From Oscillospiraceae bacterium (lineage in GTDB: Bacteria; Bacillota; Clostridia; Oscillospirales; Ruminococcaceae), in NCBI GenBank assembly GCA_017533485.1, contig JAFXIC010000028.1, positions 1 through 50,248 on the forward strand: 50,248 bases of DNA, in the 5' to 3' direction. The first letter of the stretch is position 1. The number at the start of each line of letters is the position of its first letter. Of this stretch, positions 15,547 through 25,267 are shown one piece after another. A program made the translations under genes and the position numbers. The notes under the pieces are model-generated. The model was not told where the DNA came from, did not search any database, and saw nothing but the letters and a program-made list of their open reading frames with translations.

Positions 15547-17499
15547 TTGTCATCCATCGAAAAACTTGAGCTTGTTCGCATAACCGGGCCATTAGAACAG
15601 CAAAGTCATGCCATTATCGCGTGTCTGAACAGTCAGGCGTTCCATCTGGAGAATGCCGCACGGATTATGGCAGGGTCGGATGAAAACCCTTCTGCTGTTG
15701 TACAGTCAAATCCATATGAAGCGCTGTTGAAAAAGCTGATGAATCTGGATTTGCGGAATGTCAAGCTAAGTCGTGAAGAAATGCCTGACGCATCGGAATT
15801 CACGGCAGAAATCATCGAACGGGAGCTGGAGCGGATTTCCGCATCGGTGAAGGATAAGCGTGAAGCGCTTCAGGAAAGTCAGTCCTTGATGACGGAATGT
15901 CAGAATGCGCTGGTACATCTTTCACACCTGCAAAAATCCGAGCATGATCTGGGAAAGCTTCTGCATTGCCGTCATATTGTATGCAGATTTGGAAAGCTGC
16001 CGGAGGAGAATCTGGAGAAGCTGGATTTTTATGCAAGCCAGAGCTTTGTATTTACGAAATATGACAGCGCACACGCATATGCCTGGGGCTTTTATTTTTC
16101 GACCCCTGACCAGATTGCTTCGGTCGATCAGATTATGCGTGGATTGCTGTTTGAAGAATTCCATATTCCGGATTTTGTCCACGGTACACCTGCGGAAGCT
16201 ATGGAGGAGCTGGAAAAAACAGTCAGCGAGAAGAAGACTGCAATCACAGCACTCGAACAGGAGCTTTCTGCGATATATGAAGCGGAATCCGACCTGATCG
16301 CACGTATGTACCGCTTTATGAGATATCAGAACAGTGTCTATAAACTGCGGGAACAGTGTGCTGTGGTGCGCGGGAAGAATTTCTGTCTGATGGGATATAT
16401 TCCGGTATCACAAAAAGAATCCTTCCAGAAATGTATTGATCAGGTACCGAACCTGACAGTGGGATATGAGGAGCCGTGGACGGATTCTAAGATGCAGCCG
16501 CCAGTGCTGCTGAAGAACGATCGGTTTTCGAAACCTTTTGCGATGTTCACAGAAATGTATGGGCTGCCGAGCTATCACGGATTTAATCCGACAACACTTC
16601 TGGCAATTACATATACGCTTCTGTTCGGCATCATGTTCGGAGATGTTGGTCAGGGTCTTCTGATGTTTTTGATCGGACTGTTTTTAGATAAGAAAAAGAA
16701 GATGCCGCTTGGCGCGATTATCTCCAGAATCGGATTGTCGAGTGCATTTTTCGGAGTGATATACGGTTCGGTCTTCGGCTATGAACATCTGCTGGACGCA
16801 CCGTTTGAAAAGCTGGGAATACCGTTTTTGCCGCTGCACGCAATGGAGCATACGAATGTGTTCATATTTGGTGCAATCGGGATCGGAGCATTGATGATTC
16901 TGCTTTCGATCGTAGTCAATGTTGTGATCCGGCTGAAGCAGAAGAATTATGCGGAAGCAGTGTTTGGAAACAACGGAATTTTTGGGTTTGTGTTTTTTGC
17001 GGCATTGCTTGGAATTGTGATAGGAATTCTGACGGGTATCCGTGTGGTAAGCGTTCCGTATATCATTTTCCTGGTCGTACTGCCGCTGCTTGGAATGTTT
17101 TTCCGGGAGCCGCTGGGTGCGCTTGTTGCCGGAAAGCCGATTGAATTTGAATCGGCCGGAGATTTCATTGCTTCGAATTTCTTTGAATGCTTTGAATTTC
17201 TGCTGGGATACGCAACAAATACGCTGTCCTTCATCCGAGTCGGCGGCTTTGTCTTCTCTCACGCAGGTCTGATGAGTGTTGTAATGCTGCTTGCGGATAT
17301 GACAGGAAAAGCCGCGTCACCGTTTGTTGTGATTTTCGGTAATTTGTTTGTCATGTGTCTGGAAGGACTGATTGTCGGTATCCAGGTTCTGCGACTGGAA
17401 TTTTATGAGATTTTTTCACGCTGTTATGACGGTGACGGAAAGCCGTTTGTTCCGATTACTGTCTCATTTGATGTTACTTCGGACAGCGTTTCCGAGTAA
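15547..17499 (+). CDS. ntpI: V-type ATP synthase subunit I
   Basis: A 650-residue stator subunit that provides the ion half-channels next to the K ring. The N-terminal half (1-330) is a long cytoplasmic hairpin of helices. The C-terminal half (about 345-630) has around seven or eight membrane segments, beginning with NPTTLLAITYTLLFGIMFGDVGQG, a family hallmark. The conserved Arg-bearing segment NTLSFIRVGGF lies near residue 560. The start is TTG at 15547, supported by GAGGAGGT just before it; there is no in-frame ATG nearby. Confidence 0.95.
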   Translation: MSSIEKLELVRITGPLEQQSHAIIACLNSQAFHLENAARIMAGSDENPSAVVQSNPYEALLKKLMNLDLRNVKLSREEMPDASEFTAEIIERELERISASVKDKREALQESQSLMTECQNALVHLSHLQKSEHDLGKLLHCRHIVCRFGKLPEENLEKLDFYASQSFVFTKYDSAHAYAWGFYFSTPDQIASVDQIMRGLLFEEFHIPDFVHGTPAEAMEELEKTVSEKKTAITALEQELSAIYEAESDLIARMYRFMRYQNSVYKLREQCAVVRGKNFCLMGYIPVSQKESFQKCIDQVPNLTVGYEEPWTDSKMQPPVLLKNDRFSKPFAMFTEMYGLPSYHGFNPTTLLAITYTLLFGIMFGDVGQGLLMFLIGLFLDKKKKMPLGAIISRIGLSSAFFGVIYGSVFGYEHLLDAPFEKLGIPFLPLHAMEHTNVFIFGAIGIGALMILLSIVVNVVIRLKQKNYAEAVFGNNGIFGFVFFAALLGIVIGILTGIRVVSVPYIIFLVVLPLLGMFFREPLGALVAGKPIEFESAGDFIASNFFECFEFLLGYATNTLSFIRVGGFVFSHAGLMSVVMLLADMTGKAASPFVVIFGNLFVMCLEGLIVGIQVLRLEFYEIFSRCYDGDGKPFVPITVSFDVTSDSVSE

Positions 17500-17537
17500 G
17501 AAACTGAACATCATCTATTATTAGGAGGAATAAAATC

Positions 17538-17990
17538 ATGTCTGGAATTACGATTCTTGAAATTATGCTGGTCCCGCTGCTGATTGTAGCAATTCTCGCT
17601 CTGCCGGTATATCTTGCGATTCGCCGGAATCAGTCCCCGAAAACAATGCGGCGTGCGATGATTACGAATCTCTGTGCGTTTGCAGCCGTTATGCTGTGTG
17701 CAATCGTATTCCCCGTATGCGGAATGGTCGAGGCTGCCGATGCCGCCCAGACAGCTGCAACAGCCGCAGCGAATTCATCCGCAGGTCTTGGCTATCTTGC
17801 TGCCGCACTCGCAGTCGGCGTCGGTTCCATCGGCTGTGGTATCGCCGTTGGTAATGCCGCCCCCGCAGCAATCGGCGCAATTGCAGAAGAACCGAAGGTA
17901 TTCGGTAAAGCGCTGATTTTCGTAGCATTGGGCGAAGGTGTTGCAATCTACGGACTGCTGATTGCAATTATGATTCTTGGTAAGCTGTAA
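17538..17990 (+). CDS. ntpK: V-type ATP synthase subunit K (ring subunit)
   Basis: A 150-residue rotor-ring proteolipid with four hydrophobic segments (about 6-27, 40-62, 81-108 and 118-149). The second hairpin has the normal glycine-rich helix (GVGSIGCGIAVGNAAPAAIGA) and the ion-binding Glu in ALGEGVAIYG. The first hairpin lacks the glycine pattern and any acidic residue within the membrane, so there is one ion site per subunit. The Gln and Ser/Thr ligands typical of sodium-binding rings are not seen, which points to proton coupling, as inference. AGGAGG lies 10 bases before the start. Confidence 0.92.
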   Translation: MSGITILEIMLVPLLIVAILALPVYLAIRRNQSPKTMRRAMITNLCAFAAVMLCAIVFPVCGMVEAADAAQTAATAAANSSAGLGYLAAALAVGVGSIGCGIAVGNAAPAAIGAIAEEPKVFGKALIFVALGEGVAIYGLLIAIMILGKL

Positions 17991-17996
17991 ACGACT

Positions 17997-18305
17997 ATGC
18001 GCTGTCAGCTGATTAGCGACAACCTCGATACACGGATGGGAATGCGGCTTGCGGGCATAGAAGGTGTGATTCTGCATGAGCATGATGAAATACTGAGTGA
18101 GCTTCGCCGCTATATGAATGATCCGGAAATCGCAGTTGTTTTTTTAACGGAAAAAGTTGCCGCGTGCATTGCGCCGGAAGTTAAGGTCATCAAGGAAACC
18201 ATATCGAAGCCTTTGATTGCAGTAATTCCCGACCGCCACGGTACATCCGATATGACCGCCGAATTGTCACGCTATTTACAGCAGACAGTCGGTATTCATA
18301 TCTAA
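17997..18305 (+). CDS. ntpG: V-type ATP synthase subunit F
   Basis: A 102-residue small subunit of the central shaft that binds subunit D. The family features are MRLAGIEG near the start, the IAVVFLTEKVA segment (about 45-55) and PLIAVIPDRHGTSD near the end. It begins 6 bases after the K gene without a strong ribosome site, so it is probably translated by coupling. Confidence 0.93.
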   Translation: MRCQLISDNLDTRMGMRLAGIEGVILHEHDEILSELRRYMNDPEIAVVFLTEKVAACIAPEVKVIKETISKPLIAVIPDRHGTSDMTAELSRYLQQTVGIHI

Positions 18306-18338
18306 ACGGAATTTCCCCCGGGAGAGGAAAGGAACACT

Positions 18339-18932
18339 ATGGACGCTTCACAAAAGCTCGCACAATTTCTAGATGAGGTGAATCAGAGTATTGACCATCG
18401 CATCCTGACTGAACGGAATCAGGCACAGTCACAAGCGGATGCATGGATTCAGGAATCCGAGGCGCGCAGTATCGCAGAAGCGGAGCGCAACTTGGCAGAT
18501 GCCAAATCGAAAATTGCTGCAAAATATAAAAAACGTGTCTCACAAACAGGCTTTCGCTGCCAGACCGCACTTCTCCAGAAGCAGCAGGCACTCTTACAGG
18601 AGCTTTTTGGAACTCTCCATCAGAAGCTCAAGGATTTTACGGAAACCGAAGCCTATGGGACATGGATGGAAACGCTGCTGAAAACGCATCAACCGGGTTC
18701 GGACGCAGTCGTTTTGTTACGAAAAGAGGATATGCCGATGGCAGAGCGTTTGCAGGCAGTTTGTCGGAATGCGGTCGAAATCCGTACCGACGCATCCATT
18801 CGGATCGGCGGCTTATCAATTCTCTCAGCAGACGGAAGTGTTTGTGAGAATCGGACGCTGGATGAAGCCTATCTGATTCAGACGCGTGATTTTTACCGTA
18901 ATCATCATCTGAACGGAGGTGCTGCACAATGA
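18339..18932 (+). CDS. ntpE: V-type ATP synthase subunit E (peripheral stalk)
   Basis: A 197-residue stalk subunit: the N-terminal half is one long charged helix (about 1-95) and the C-terminal half a mixed globular domain with a GGLSILSADGSVCENRTLDE-like segment that matches family members. It pairs with the product of the first gene in the operon. The stop overlaps the start of subunit A by four bases. GGAGAGGAAAGGA precedes it. Confidence 0.88.
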   Translation: MDASQKLAQFLDEVNQSIDHRILTERNQAQSQADAWIQESEARSIAEAERNLADAKSKIAAKYKKRVSQTGFRCQTALLQKQQALLQELFGTLHQKLKDFTETEAYGTWMETLLKTHQPGSDAVVLLRKEDMPMAERLQAVCRNAVEIRTDASIRIGGLSILSADGSVCENRTLDEAYLIQTRDFYRNHHLNGGAAQ

Positions 18933-20704
18933 ATACACCGGTCATTTACAGCATCAACGGTCCGGTCGTGAAGGTGCGGAATACGAAAATCTTCTCAATG
19001 CTTGAGATGGTCTATGTCGGAAACCGGCGTCTGATCGGCGAGGTTATCGGTCTCAATGAAACAGAAACTACGATACAGGTATATGAATCGACATCCGGAC
19101 TGGAAGCAGGCGAACCGGTAGAACCGAGCGGCGCACCGATGTCTGTCACACTCGGACCGGGCATCTTATCGAATATCTTTGACGGCATTGAACGGCCGCT
19201 GAGGGGATTAGAAGCGGAATCGGGTGCATTTATCGCGGATGGCTTGTCGGTACCGATTCTGGATACGGAATGTCAGTACGATGTTACAATCAAAACATCG
19301 GTCGGAGAATATGTCCATGGCGGTGAGGTTTATGCATCCTGTCCGGAAAACTCGGTAATTCTCCATCTTTGCATGGTACCGCCGACCGTATCCGGAACAG
19401 TTGTCTTTGCTGCAAAAAACGGAAAGTATCGTGTGAATGATGAGATCGTGCGGATTGAAGATGAAAACGGTACAGTCCATAGCCTGACGCTTTGTCAGAA
19501 ATGGCCGATTCGCCGAGCCAGACCTGCTGTCAAGCGGCTTGCGCCATCCCGCCCGATGATTACGGGTCAGCGAGTGATTGATACGCTGTTTCCGATTGCA
19601 CGCGGCGGTACGGCAGCTATTCCCGGCGGTTTCGGTACAGGAAAAACGATGACCCAGCACCAGATTGCAAAATGGTGCGATGCGGATATTATTGTATATA
19701 TCGGATGCGGAGAGCGCGGCAATGAGATGACACAGGTTCTTGAGGAATTTACCGCACTGACTGACCCGCGTACCGGACGTTCCTTGATGGAGCGAACGGT
19801 ATTGATTGCGAATACGTCGAATATGCCTGTTGCGGCACGAGAAGCTTCGATCTATACCGGAATTACGCTGGCGGAATATTATCGGGATATGGGATATCAT
19901 ATCGCGATTATGGCGGATTCTACTTCCCGCTGGGCGGAAGCACTCCGTGAGATTTCGGGACGACTGGAAGAGATGCCGGCGGAAGAGGGCTTTCCTGCCT
20001 ACTTACCATCTCGTCTTTCGGAGTTCTATGAGCGGACGGGTGCGTTCGAAACACTCAGCGGCAGGGAGGGCAGCGTTGCAGTCATCGGTGCCGTTTCTCC
20101 CCAGGGCTCTGACTTTTCCGAGCCTGTCACACAGAATACCAAACGATTTGTGCGGTGTTTCTGGGGACTGGATAAAGCGCTGGCATATGCAAGACATTAT
20201 CCGGCAATTAACTGGACGCTTAGTTACAGTGAATATACGGATGATCTTTCGGATTATTATAACCGCGAGGTACATCCGGATTTTACTGCTTATCGGACGC
20301 AGATCAGCGCGATTCTGAAGGAAGAACAGACATTGATGGATATTGTCCGGCTGATTGGTGCGGATGTACTTCCGGATGACCAGAAGCTTGTGATTGATAT
20401 TGCGAACGTCATTCGAGTCGGCTTTTTACAGCAGAATGCATATCATGCGGAAGACACCTATGTTCCGCTGATGAAGCAGTTTCAGATGATGAAGCTGATC
20501 CTTCATATCTATCAGGTTTCCAGGACCTTGCTTTCGGAGAATGTTGATCTGGGCGCGATCCGCAAAAGCGGCGTATTTGATCTGGCACTCAAGATGAAAT
20601 ACGATATCCCGAATCAGCAGCTTGCGGCATTTGATACATTGACAGAAAAAATAGATGGGATGCTGGAAGAACTGCGCGGTCAGAAAAAGGAGGCGGTCGT
20701 ATGA
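18929..20704 (+). CDS. atpA: V-type ATP synthase catalytic subunit A
   Basis: A 591-residue catalytic subunit. The P-loop is GGFGTGKT (233-240), with the following Q-H-Q motif. The A-type extra 'non-homologous' domain lies between about 110 and 190. Later motifs are [32 protein letters not shown] and the [11 protein letters not shown] segment that is diagnostic of V/A-type A subunits. Length matches the family. It overlaps subunits E and B by four bases on each side, consistent with tight coupling for stoichiometric assembly. The V-type symbol ntpA is also used. Confidence 0.97.
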   Translation: MNTPVIYSINGPVVKVRNTKIFSMLEMVYVGNRRLIGEVIGLNETETTIQVYESTSGLEAGEPVEPSGAPMSVTLGPGILSNIFDGIERPLRGLEAESGAFIADGLSVPILDTECQYDVTIKTSVGEYVHGGEVYASCPENSVILHLCMVPPTVSGTVVFAAKNGKYRVNDEIVRIEDENGTVHSLTLCQKWPIRRARPAVKRLAPSRPMITGQRVIDTLFPIARGGTAAIPGGFGTGKTMTQHQIAKWCDADIIVYIGCGERGNEMTQVLEEFTALTDPRTGRSLMERTVLIANTSNMPVAAREASIYTGITLAEYYRDMGYHIAIMADSTSRWAEALREISGRLEEMPAEEGFPAYLPSRLSEFYERTGAFETLSGREGSVAVIGAVSPQGSDFSEPVTQNTKRFVRCFWGLDKALAYARHYPAINWTLSYSEYTDDLSDYYNREVHPDFTAYRTQISAILKEEQTLMDIVRLIGADVLPDDQKLVIDIANVIRVGFLQQNAYHAEDTYVPLMKQFQMMKLILHIYQVSRTLLSENVDLGAIRKSGVFDLALKMKYDIPNQQLAAFDTLTEKIDGMLEELRGQKKEAVV

Positions 20705-22119
20705 GCTTACAGTATCACGGTTTTCAAAGCATCAGCGGCTCGCTGGTTGTACTCGATCATGTCAAGGGTGCCGAGTTTGATGAAATGGCACGAATCGTAT
20801 TGAACGACGGAAGCGAACGTACCGGAAGAGTTGTCATGCTCGAAGGTGAGAAAGCGGTATTGCAGGTTTTCGAGGGAACGAACGGACTTTCGCTGACGAA
20901 TACACGTACCAGTTTTACCGGACGACCGCTGGAGCTGGCATTATCGGGTGATATGCTCGGAAGAGTCTTTACGGGTGCCGGAAGACCGCTGGACGGACTG
21001 GGCGAGGTGATGGCGGAAAAATATGCCGATGTGAATGGCCAGCCGCTGAATCCGGTGTCGCGCCAGTACCCGCGGAATTATATTGAAACCGGTATTTCTG
21101 CGATTGACTGCCTGATGACATTGATCCGCGGTCAGAAGCTTCCGATTTTCTCCGGCACCGGTCTTTCCCATAATAAGCTTGCCGTTCAGATTGTTCAGCA
21201 GGCGAAGATTGCGAAAGCACAGAACGCACAGTTTGCGATTGTATTTGCAGCGATGGGTATCCAGAATGACGTTGCAGATTATTTCCGTAGAAGCTTTGAG
21301 GAATCGGGCGTACTCCAGAATGTGGTGATGTTCCTGAATCTGGCAAATGATCCGATCGTCGAGCGAATTATTACACCGCGATGCGCATTGACAGCGGCAG
21401 AATATCTGGCATACGAGAAGAATATGCATATTCTGGTTGTGATGACCGATATGACGGCATATGCGGAAGCTTTGCGTGAGCTTTCGTCATCGAAGGGTGA
21501 GATTCCGAGCCGTAAGGGATATCCGGGATATCTGTATTCGGATCTGGCATCGCTTTATGAGCGTGCAGGAATTATCGAGGGGATTGAAGGCTCTGTGACT
21601 CAGCTTCCGATTCTGACGATGCCGAATGATGATATTACGAATCCTGTGCCTGACCTGACGGGATATATTACGGAGGGTCAGATCGTACTTGACCGCGGCT
21701 TGGAGCAGCAGGGGATATACCCGCCGATTTCTGTCCTGCCGTCATTGTCGAGACTGATGAAGGATGGCATCGGTGAGGGCTATACGAGAGCCGACCATTC
21801 AGCGGTTGCGAATCAGTTGTTTGCGTCTTATGCACAGGTACAGGATGCACGTTCGCTGGCGTCGGTCATCGGCGAGGAGGAACTTTCGGACACGGATCGG
21901 CAATATCTGGAATTTGGAAAGATGTTCGAGAAATGTTTTCTGGCACAGTCCTTTGATGAAAGCCGAACCATGGAAGAAACGCTGGAGCTTGGGTGGACAT
22001 TGCTTTCCATGCTGCCGCGGAGTGCACTGAGCCGACTGGACGATAAGATGCTGGACGCACATTATTCTCCGGACGCTGCAAAAGCTCTGATTGAGAAAGT
22101 GGTGGCACAGAATGGCTGA
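20701..22119 (+). CDS. atpB: V-type ATP synthase subunit B
   Basis: A 472-residue non-catalytic partner of subunit A in the hexameric head. The P-loop is degenerate ([14 protein letters not shown] instead of GxxxxGKT), the normal state for B subunits. Other family features are [25 protein letters not shown], and [18 protein letters not shown]. It overlaps the next gene (D) by eight bases. ntpB is the alternative symbol. Confidence 0.97.
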   Translation: MSLQYHGFQSISGSLVVLDHVKGAEFDEMARIVLNDGSERTGRVVMLEGEKAVLQVFEGTNGLSLTNTRTSFTGRPLELALSGDMLGRVFTGAGRPLDGLGEVMAEKYADVNGQPLNPVSRQYPRNYIETGISAIDCLMTLIRGQKLPIFSGTGLSHNKLAVQIVQQAKIAKAQNAQFAIVFAAMGIQNDVADYFRRSFEESGVLQNVVMFLNLANDPIVERIITPRCALTAAEYLAYEKNMHILVVMTDMTAYAEALRELSSSKGEIPSRKGYPGYLYSDLASLYERAGIIEGIEGSVTQLPILTMPNDDITNPVPDLTGYITEGQIVLDRGLEQQGIYPPISVLPSLSRLMKDGIGEGYTRADHSAVANQLFASYAQVQDARSLASVIGEEELSDTDRQYLEFGKMFEKCFLAQSFDESRTMEETLELGWTLLSMLPRSALSRLDDKMLDAHYSPDAAKALIEKVVAQNG

Positions 22120-22729
22120 GCAGGTATTTCCGACAAAAGGAAATCTGATTGCTGCAAAACGAAATCTCGCGCTCTGTAAGCTGGGATATGACCTGATGGA
22201 CCGAAAGCGCAATGTGCTGATCCGTGAATTGATGCAGCTTGTCGATCAGGCAAAGGAGCTTCGGGGTTCACTGGAACAGACCTATGCGCAGGCTTATGTC
22301 TGTTTACAGGAAGCGAATATCACACTTGGCGTAGTGGATCGATTTGCAAATTCCGTACCGCTGGATCATCAGATGACCTTAGAAACACGAACGGTCATGG
22401 GTGTTGAGATCCCGATGCTTCGACACGAGGCGAATGATCCGCTGATTCCATATGGATTTCTGAGTACAAACGCGGAGCTGGACGAAGCATATGCTGCATT
22501 CTGTAAAGCGAGGGATCTGACATTGGTGCTGGCGGAGGCAGATAACGGCATATACCGGCTGGCGAATGCGATTGCTGCGACACAGCGGCGTGCGAATGCA
22601 CTGAAAAACGTGTTGATTCCGCGATATCTTGGGATTGTGCGGATGATTTCGGACAGCCTTGAAGAAAAAGAGCGCGAAGAATTTACACGTATGAAAATTA
22701 TCAAGGAACAAAAAAACGAACAGCCTTAA
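22112..22729 (+). CDS. atpD: V-type ATP synthase subunit D
   Basis: A 205-residue central-shaft subunit made of two long helices: N-terminal [33 protein letters not shown] and a C-terminal helix with [27 protein letters not shown], both family signatures. ATG 22112 lies inside the end of the B gene. It is the last operon gene, followed by a terminator, and completes a full V-type enzyme. ntpD is the alternative symbol. Confidence 0.95.
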   Translation: MAEQVFPTKGNLIAAKRNLALCKLGYDLMDRKRNVLIRELMQLVDQAKELRGSLEQTYAQAYVCLQEANITLGVVDRFANSVPLDHQMTLETRTVMGVEIPMLRHEANDPLIPYGFLSTNAELDEAYAAFCKARDLTLVLAEADNGIYRLANAIAATQRRANALKNVLIPRYLGIVRMISDSLEEKEREEFTRMKIIKEQKNEQP

Positions 22730-22760
22730 ATATCAGCGGTTCGTTATGGATGCAGAAGAA

Positions 22761-22799
22761 CAGCTCCTATGGGAATATAAAACCATAGGAGCTGTTTTG
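22761..22799 (+). terminator. Terminator of the V-type ATPase operon
   Basis: A perfect 12-bp stem CAGCTCCTATGG (22761-22772) with CCATAGGAGCTG (22783-22794), followed by TTTT. It lies between two converging operons and may serve yabR on the other strand as well. Confidence 0.85.
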
Positions 22800-22805
22800 A
22801 TATTA

Positions 22806-23249
22806 TTATTTTCTGCTTCTGGAGCCGCCTTTCCGTTCGCTTCCGCGTTTCAGCGCACAGATATTCTCCTCGCTGCATTGTTTGAAATGGAGGAGCATAT
22901 CCTCGAAGCTCATTTCGGACTGTGGGACGGCGCGCTTCGGTTCATAAACACGAGGCGGCGGATTATCGCGGTGTTTTTTCCGGACAGGCTTTTCGGACTG
23001 TGGGAGAGCCTGTTTGATGGAAAGGCTGATTTTCCCTTGTTCATTGATTCCGAGCACAACGACCTTGACCGCATCATTTTCCTTGAGAAAATCATGGATA
23101 TCACGTACAAAGCCGTTGGCGATTTCGGAGATATGTACCATACCGGTAACGGGCTGTGCACTATCCTCAGTGGTCAATTCGACAAAAGCACCATAGGAGG
23201 TAATGCTTTTGACCTGTCCTTCATAGACCTGACCGATTTCAACCTGCAT
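22806..23249 (-). CDS. yabR: S1 RNA-binding domain protein (YabR-like)
   Basis: A 147-residue protein with an N-terminal S1 domain (about 3-78: VGQVYEGQVKSITSYGAFVEL, then GKISLSIKQA). A basic, Pro-rich linker and a C-terminal helix with basic tail follow. It probably binds RNA or ribosomes. The order yabP-yabQ-divIC-yabR is the same as in Bacillus, which fixes the name. It lies 31 bases behind divIC with a GAGG site. Confidence 0.85.
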   Translation of the reverse strand: MQVEIGQVYEGQVKSITSYGAFVELTTEDSAQPVTGMVHISEIANGFVRDIHDFLKENDAVKVVVLGINEQGKISLSIKQALPQSEKPVRKKHRDNPPPRVYEPKRAVPQSEMSFEDMLLHFKQCSEENICALKRGSERKGGSRSRK

Positions 23250-23280
23250 AAATCAGTGACCTCATCTTTCCGTAGCCTGT

Positions 23281-23607
23281 TTAATCTCTGGAAGTATCAT
23301 AGAATCTGCGTTCATTGGGATAAGCGTAGTTCAGTTCTTCGATTGCTTGTTTTGCCATATAAGCCTGGATATCATCGCTTTCGAGGATGCGTTCCAGCTC
23401 GACATTATCGGTTTCAATTTCCGCGATGGCAGCCTGAATCGCGGCGAGCTCATCACGTTTTTCGCTGAGTGTGGATTGTGTAGAAACGACGGAGATGACA
23501 CAGCCGACAACGAATGCCACGACAATAATCCGTGTAATAATCCACTCCAAAATCATGCGGTTTTTAAATTTCGCATTATTCTTTCGCATAGGTTGATTGC
23601 GTTCCAT
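23281..23607 (-). CDS. divIC: Septum formation initiator DivIC/FtsL-type protein
   Basis: A 108-residue bitopic membrane protein: a basic cytoplasmic N-terminus (1-20), one membrane segment (about 21-42, EWIITRIIVVAFVVGCVISVV), and a coiled coil outside (about 45-85). The C-terminus carries the family EELNYAYPNERRFYD end. It acts in the divisome with FtsB/FtsL-like partners. It has its own strong promoter (23680-23708), so it can be expressed during growth independently of the sporulation genes before it. Confidence 0.88.
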   Translation of the reverse strand: MERNQPMRKNNAKFKNRMILEWIITRIIVVAFVVGCVISVVSTQSTLSEKRDELAAIQAAIAEIETDNVELERILESDDIQAYMAKQAIEELNYAYPNERRFYDTSRD

Positions 23608-23679
23608 AGTATCCTTCCTACCGGGGGGTTAGCGTCTCTCTTTTCTGATGGGAGGGTATAAAATACCCATACTACATTT

Positions 23680-23708
23680 ATTATACTATGCTTTTGGGGC
23701 TTCGTCAA
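23680..23708 (-). promoter_or_regulatory. Promoter of divIC-yabR
   Basis: On the minus strand TTGACG (23703-23708), 17 bases and TATAAT (23680-23685). The -35 overlaps the last codon of yabQ. Confidence 0.82.
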
Positions 23709-24133
23709 GTTTTTTTTGTAGTTTTATGCCGCGGAGGCTTCTTTTCATAACATCCTACAAAAAAACGGAATGATTTTTTCAAAATCATGCAAATGGATAC
23801 AGGAACAGCGAGAAAGAAATCTTTGAATTTTCGAAGAATCCGTATCCAGACGAGACCGATTGTGAGGAGATAAAGGGTAAGTCCGAGTGCAGCACCGAGC
23901 GCAAAATATCCGCGTAAGGAGCCATGTGCGAACATCAGCGCATAGGACTGAAGGAGAAGTGCGGAAAAGAGGACGAGTGCGGCATCTTCCAGAAAGACTG
24001 CGATTTTATGATGCGGAAGGAGCATACGAAGAAAACGGAAGCAATCGAGGCATATACCGATTGGAAGCCCGAGCAGACAGCTTCCCAGAAAGAGACGGGT
24101 TTGTTCGGAAATGGATGCAATGTGTTCTGTCAT
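23705..24133 (-). CDS. yabQ: Spore cortex biosynthesis protein YabQ
   Basis: A 142-residue membrane protein with four hydrophobic segments (about 12-32, 44-64, 71-95 and 105-125). It has the YabQ-family GLPIGICLDCFRFLR motif and a basic Lys-rich tail. In Bacillus it is made in the mother cell under sigma-E and is needed for spore cortex formation. It starts 5 bases after yabP. Confidence 0.85.
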   Translation of the reverse strand: MTEHIASISEQTRLFLGSCLLGLPIGICLDCFRFLRMLLPHHKIAVFLEDAALVLFSALLLQSYALMFAHGSLRGYFALGAALGLTLYLLTIGLVWIRILRKFKDFFLAVPVSICMILKKSFRFFVGCYEKKPPRHKTTKKT

Positions 24134-24138
24134 ATCGT

Positions 24139-24426
24139 TTACCGAAAGAGCTTTCCGAGGAAGTGAAAAGGCGCCTGCTTGTCCCGATCCCCATACCGCA
24201 TGGCGTGAATTTCTCCGTCGATGGAAACCTCACCGGACTCGATGGAAATCTGATTCATATGCAGATTTTTTCCGAATACCGTGAGTTCTCCGAGCTGTGT
24301 ATAAAGAATAACTGCGCGGTCATCAAAGCTGTCGATATCGGTCACACCGGTCAGCATCAGTTTCGAACGATTTTCGAGAATCGCGTGATGAATGCCATGA
24401 CTGACGGGCTGAATACTGGAATTCAA
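24139..24426 (-). CDS. yabP: Sporulation protein YabP
   Basis: A 95-residue YabP/YqfC-fold protein with HHAILENRSKLMLTGVTDIDSFDDRAVILYTQLGELTVFG, typical of the family. In Bacillus it is sigma-E dependent and acts with YabQ in spore coat/cortex formation. I place the start at TTG 24426 because AAAGGAGG lies 8 bases before it and the length then fits the family; the frame stays open further upstream but lacks a site. The ribosome site is the 3' arm of the exoA terminator hairpin, so translation from read-through mRNA should be blocked. Confidence 0.82.
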   Translation of the reverse strand: MNSSIQPVSHGIHHAILENRSKLMLTGVTDIDSFDDRAVILYTQLGELTVFGKNLHMNQISIESGEVSIDGEIHAMRYGDRDKQAPFHFLGKLFR

Positions 24427-24489
24427 AAAAATCGCCTCCTTTGTTCTGATTTTATGTCCGTAAGAGGGCAGATAGAACAAAGGAGGCGA
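24423..24489 (-). terminator. Terminator of exoA that contains the yabP ribosome site
   Basis: A perfect 16-bp stem (24474-24489 with 24432-24447) has a 26-base loop and a T-run on the minus strand at 24424-24431. The 3' arm is the AAAGGAGG site of yabP. The loop holds CATAAAAT (minus strand, 24449-24456), which resembles the sigma-E -10 box CATACANT. Confidence 0.8.
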
Positions 24490-24498
24490 AAGGAATTT

Positions 24499-25266
24499 TT
24501 ATGATAATTCGATTTCGAGTTCGACCGGACAGTGATCGCTGCCCATGACATCGGCATGAATCCGGACATCGGAGAGCATGGATGCAATGCGTTTGGATAC
24601 GATCCAGTAGTCAATGCGCCAGCCGACATTCTTTTCTCTGGCACGCCCCATATATGACCACCAGGTATAGGCGTCAGTGCGGTCGGGATAGAGATAGCGG
24701 AACGCATCGGTGAAACCTGCGTCGAGAAGCTCGGACATTTTCCCGCGTTCTTCTGATGTATAACCGGCATTGCCCTCATTTGGCTTTGCATTTTTGAGGT
24801 CAATGGGCTGGTGAGCGACATTCAGATCGCCGCAGTATAGAACAGGTTTGGATTGATCGAGCCGCAGGAGATGTGCGCGGAGTGCGTCCTCCCATTCCAT
24901 ACGAAGTGGGATACGTTCGAGATCGCGCCTTACATTCGGCACATAAGCATTGACGAGAAAGAAATCGGGATATTCGAGTGTAATGACTCTGCCCTCGTTG
25001 GAAACACCGCCCGTTTCCATTTCATAGGAGACAGAAATCGGCTGTTCTTTCGCGAAAATTGCAGTACCGGAATAGCCTTTTTTTTCGGCACTGTTCCAGA
25101 AGGCGTGATAGCCTTCCGCATGGAAACTGAGCATAGAAAGCTGAGATTCCTGCATTTTGGTTTCCTGAATGCAGAAGAAATCCGCCTGAACGCGGTGGAA
25201 GAAATCGGCGAATCCCTTTTTCTCACAGGCTCTCAGTCCGTTGACATTCCAAGTGACAGCGTGCAT
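24499..25266 (-). CDS. exoA: Exodeoxyribonuclease III
   Basis: A 255-residue metal-dependent AP endonuclease and 3'-5' exonuclease for base-excision repair. Catalytic motifs: WNVNGLRA with metal-binding Asn, QETK (Glu at about 37), YSGTAIF, CGDLNVAHQPIDL, WWSYMGRAREKNVGWRIDY, and the final GSDHCPVEL with the His-Asp pair. ATG 25266 follows GGGAGGAA by 6 bases; it begins one base after the stop of the lipoprotein gene, so the two are coupled. The T at the end of its terminator overlaps the yabP start. Confidence 0.95.
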   Translation of the reverse strand: MHAVTWNVNGLRACEKKGFADFFHRVQADFFCIQETKMQESQLSMLSFHAEGYHAFWNSAEKKGYSGTAIFAKEQPISVSYEMETGGVSNEGRVITLEYPDFFLVNAYVPNVRRDLERIPLRMEWEDALRAHLLRLDQSKPVLYCGDLNVAHQPIDLKNAKPNEGNAGYTSEERGKMSELLDAGFTDAFRYLYPDRTDAYTWWSYMGRAREKNVGWRIDYWIVSKRIASMLSDVRIHADVMGSDHCPVELEIELS

Positions 25267-25267
25267 T

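Noticed and set aside
22746-23468. Plus-strand open frame of 240 codons across yabR and divIC
   Set aside because: It runs antisense to two well-identified genes and begins in the V-ATPase terminator.
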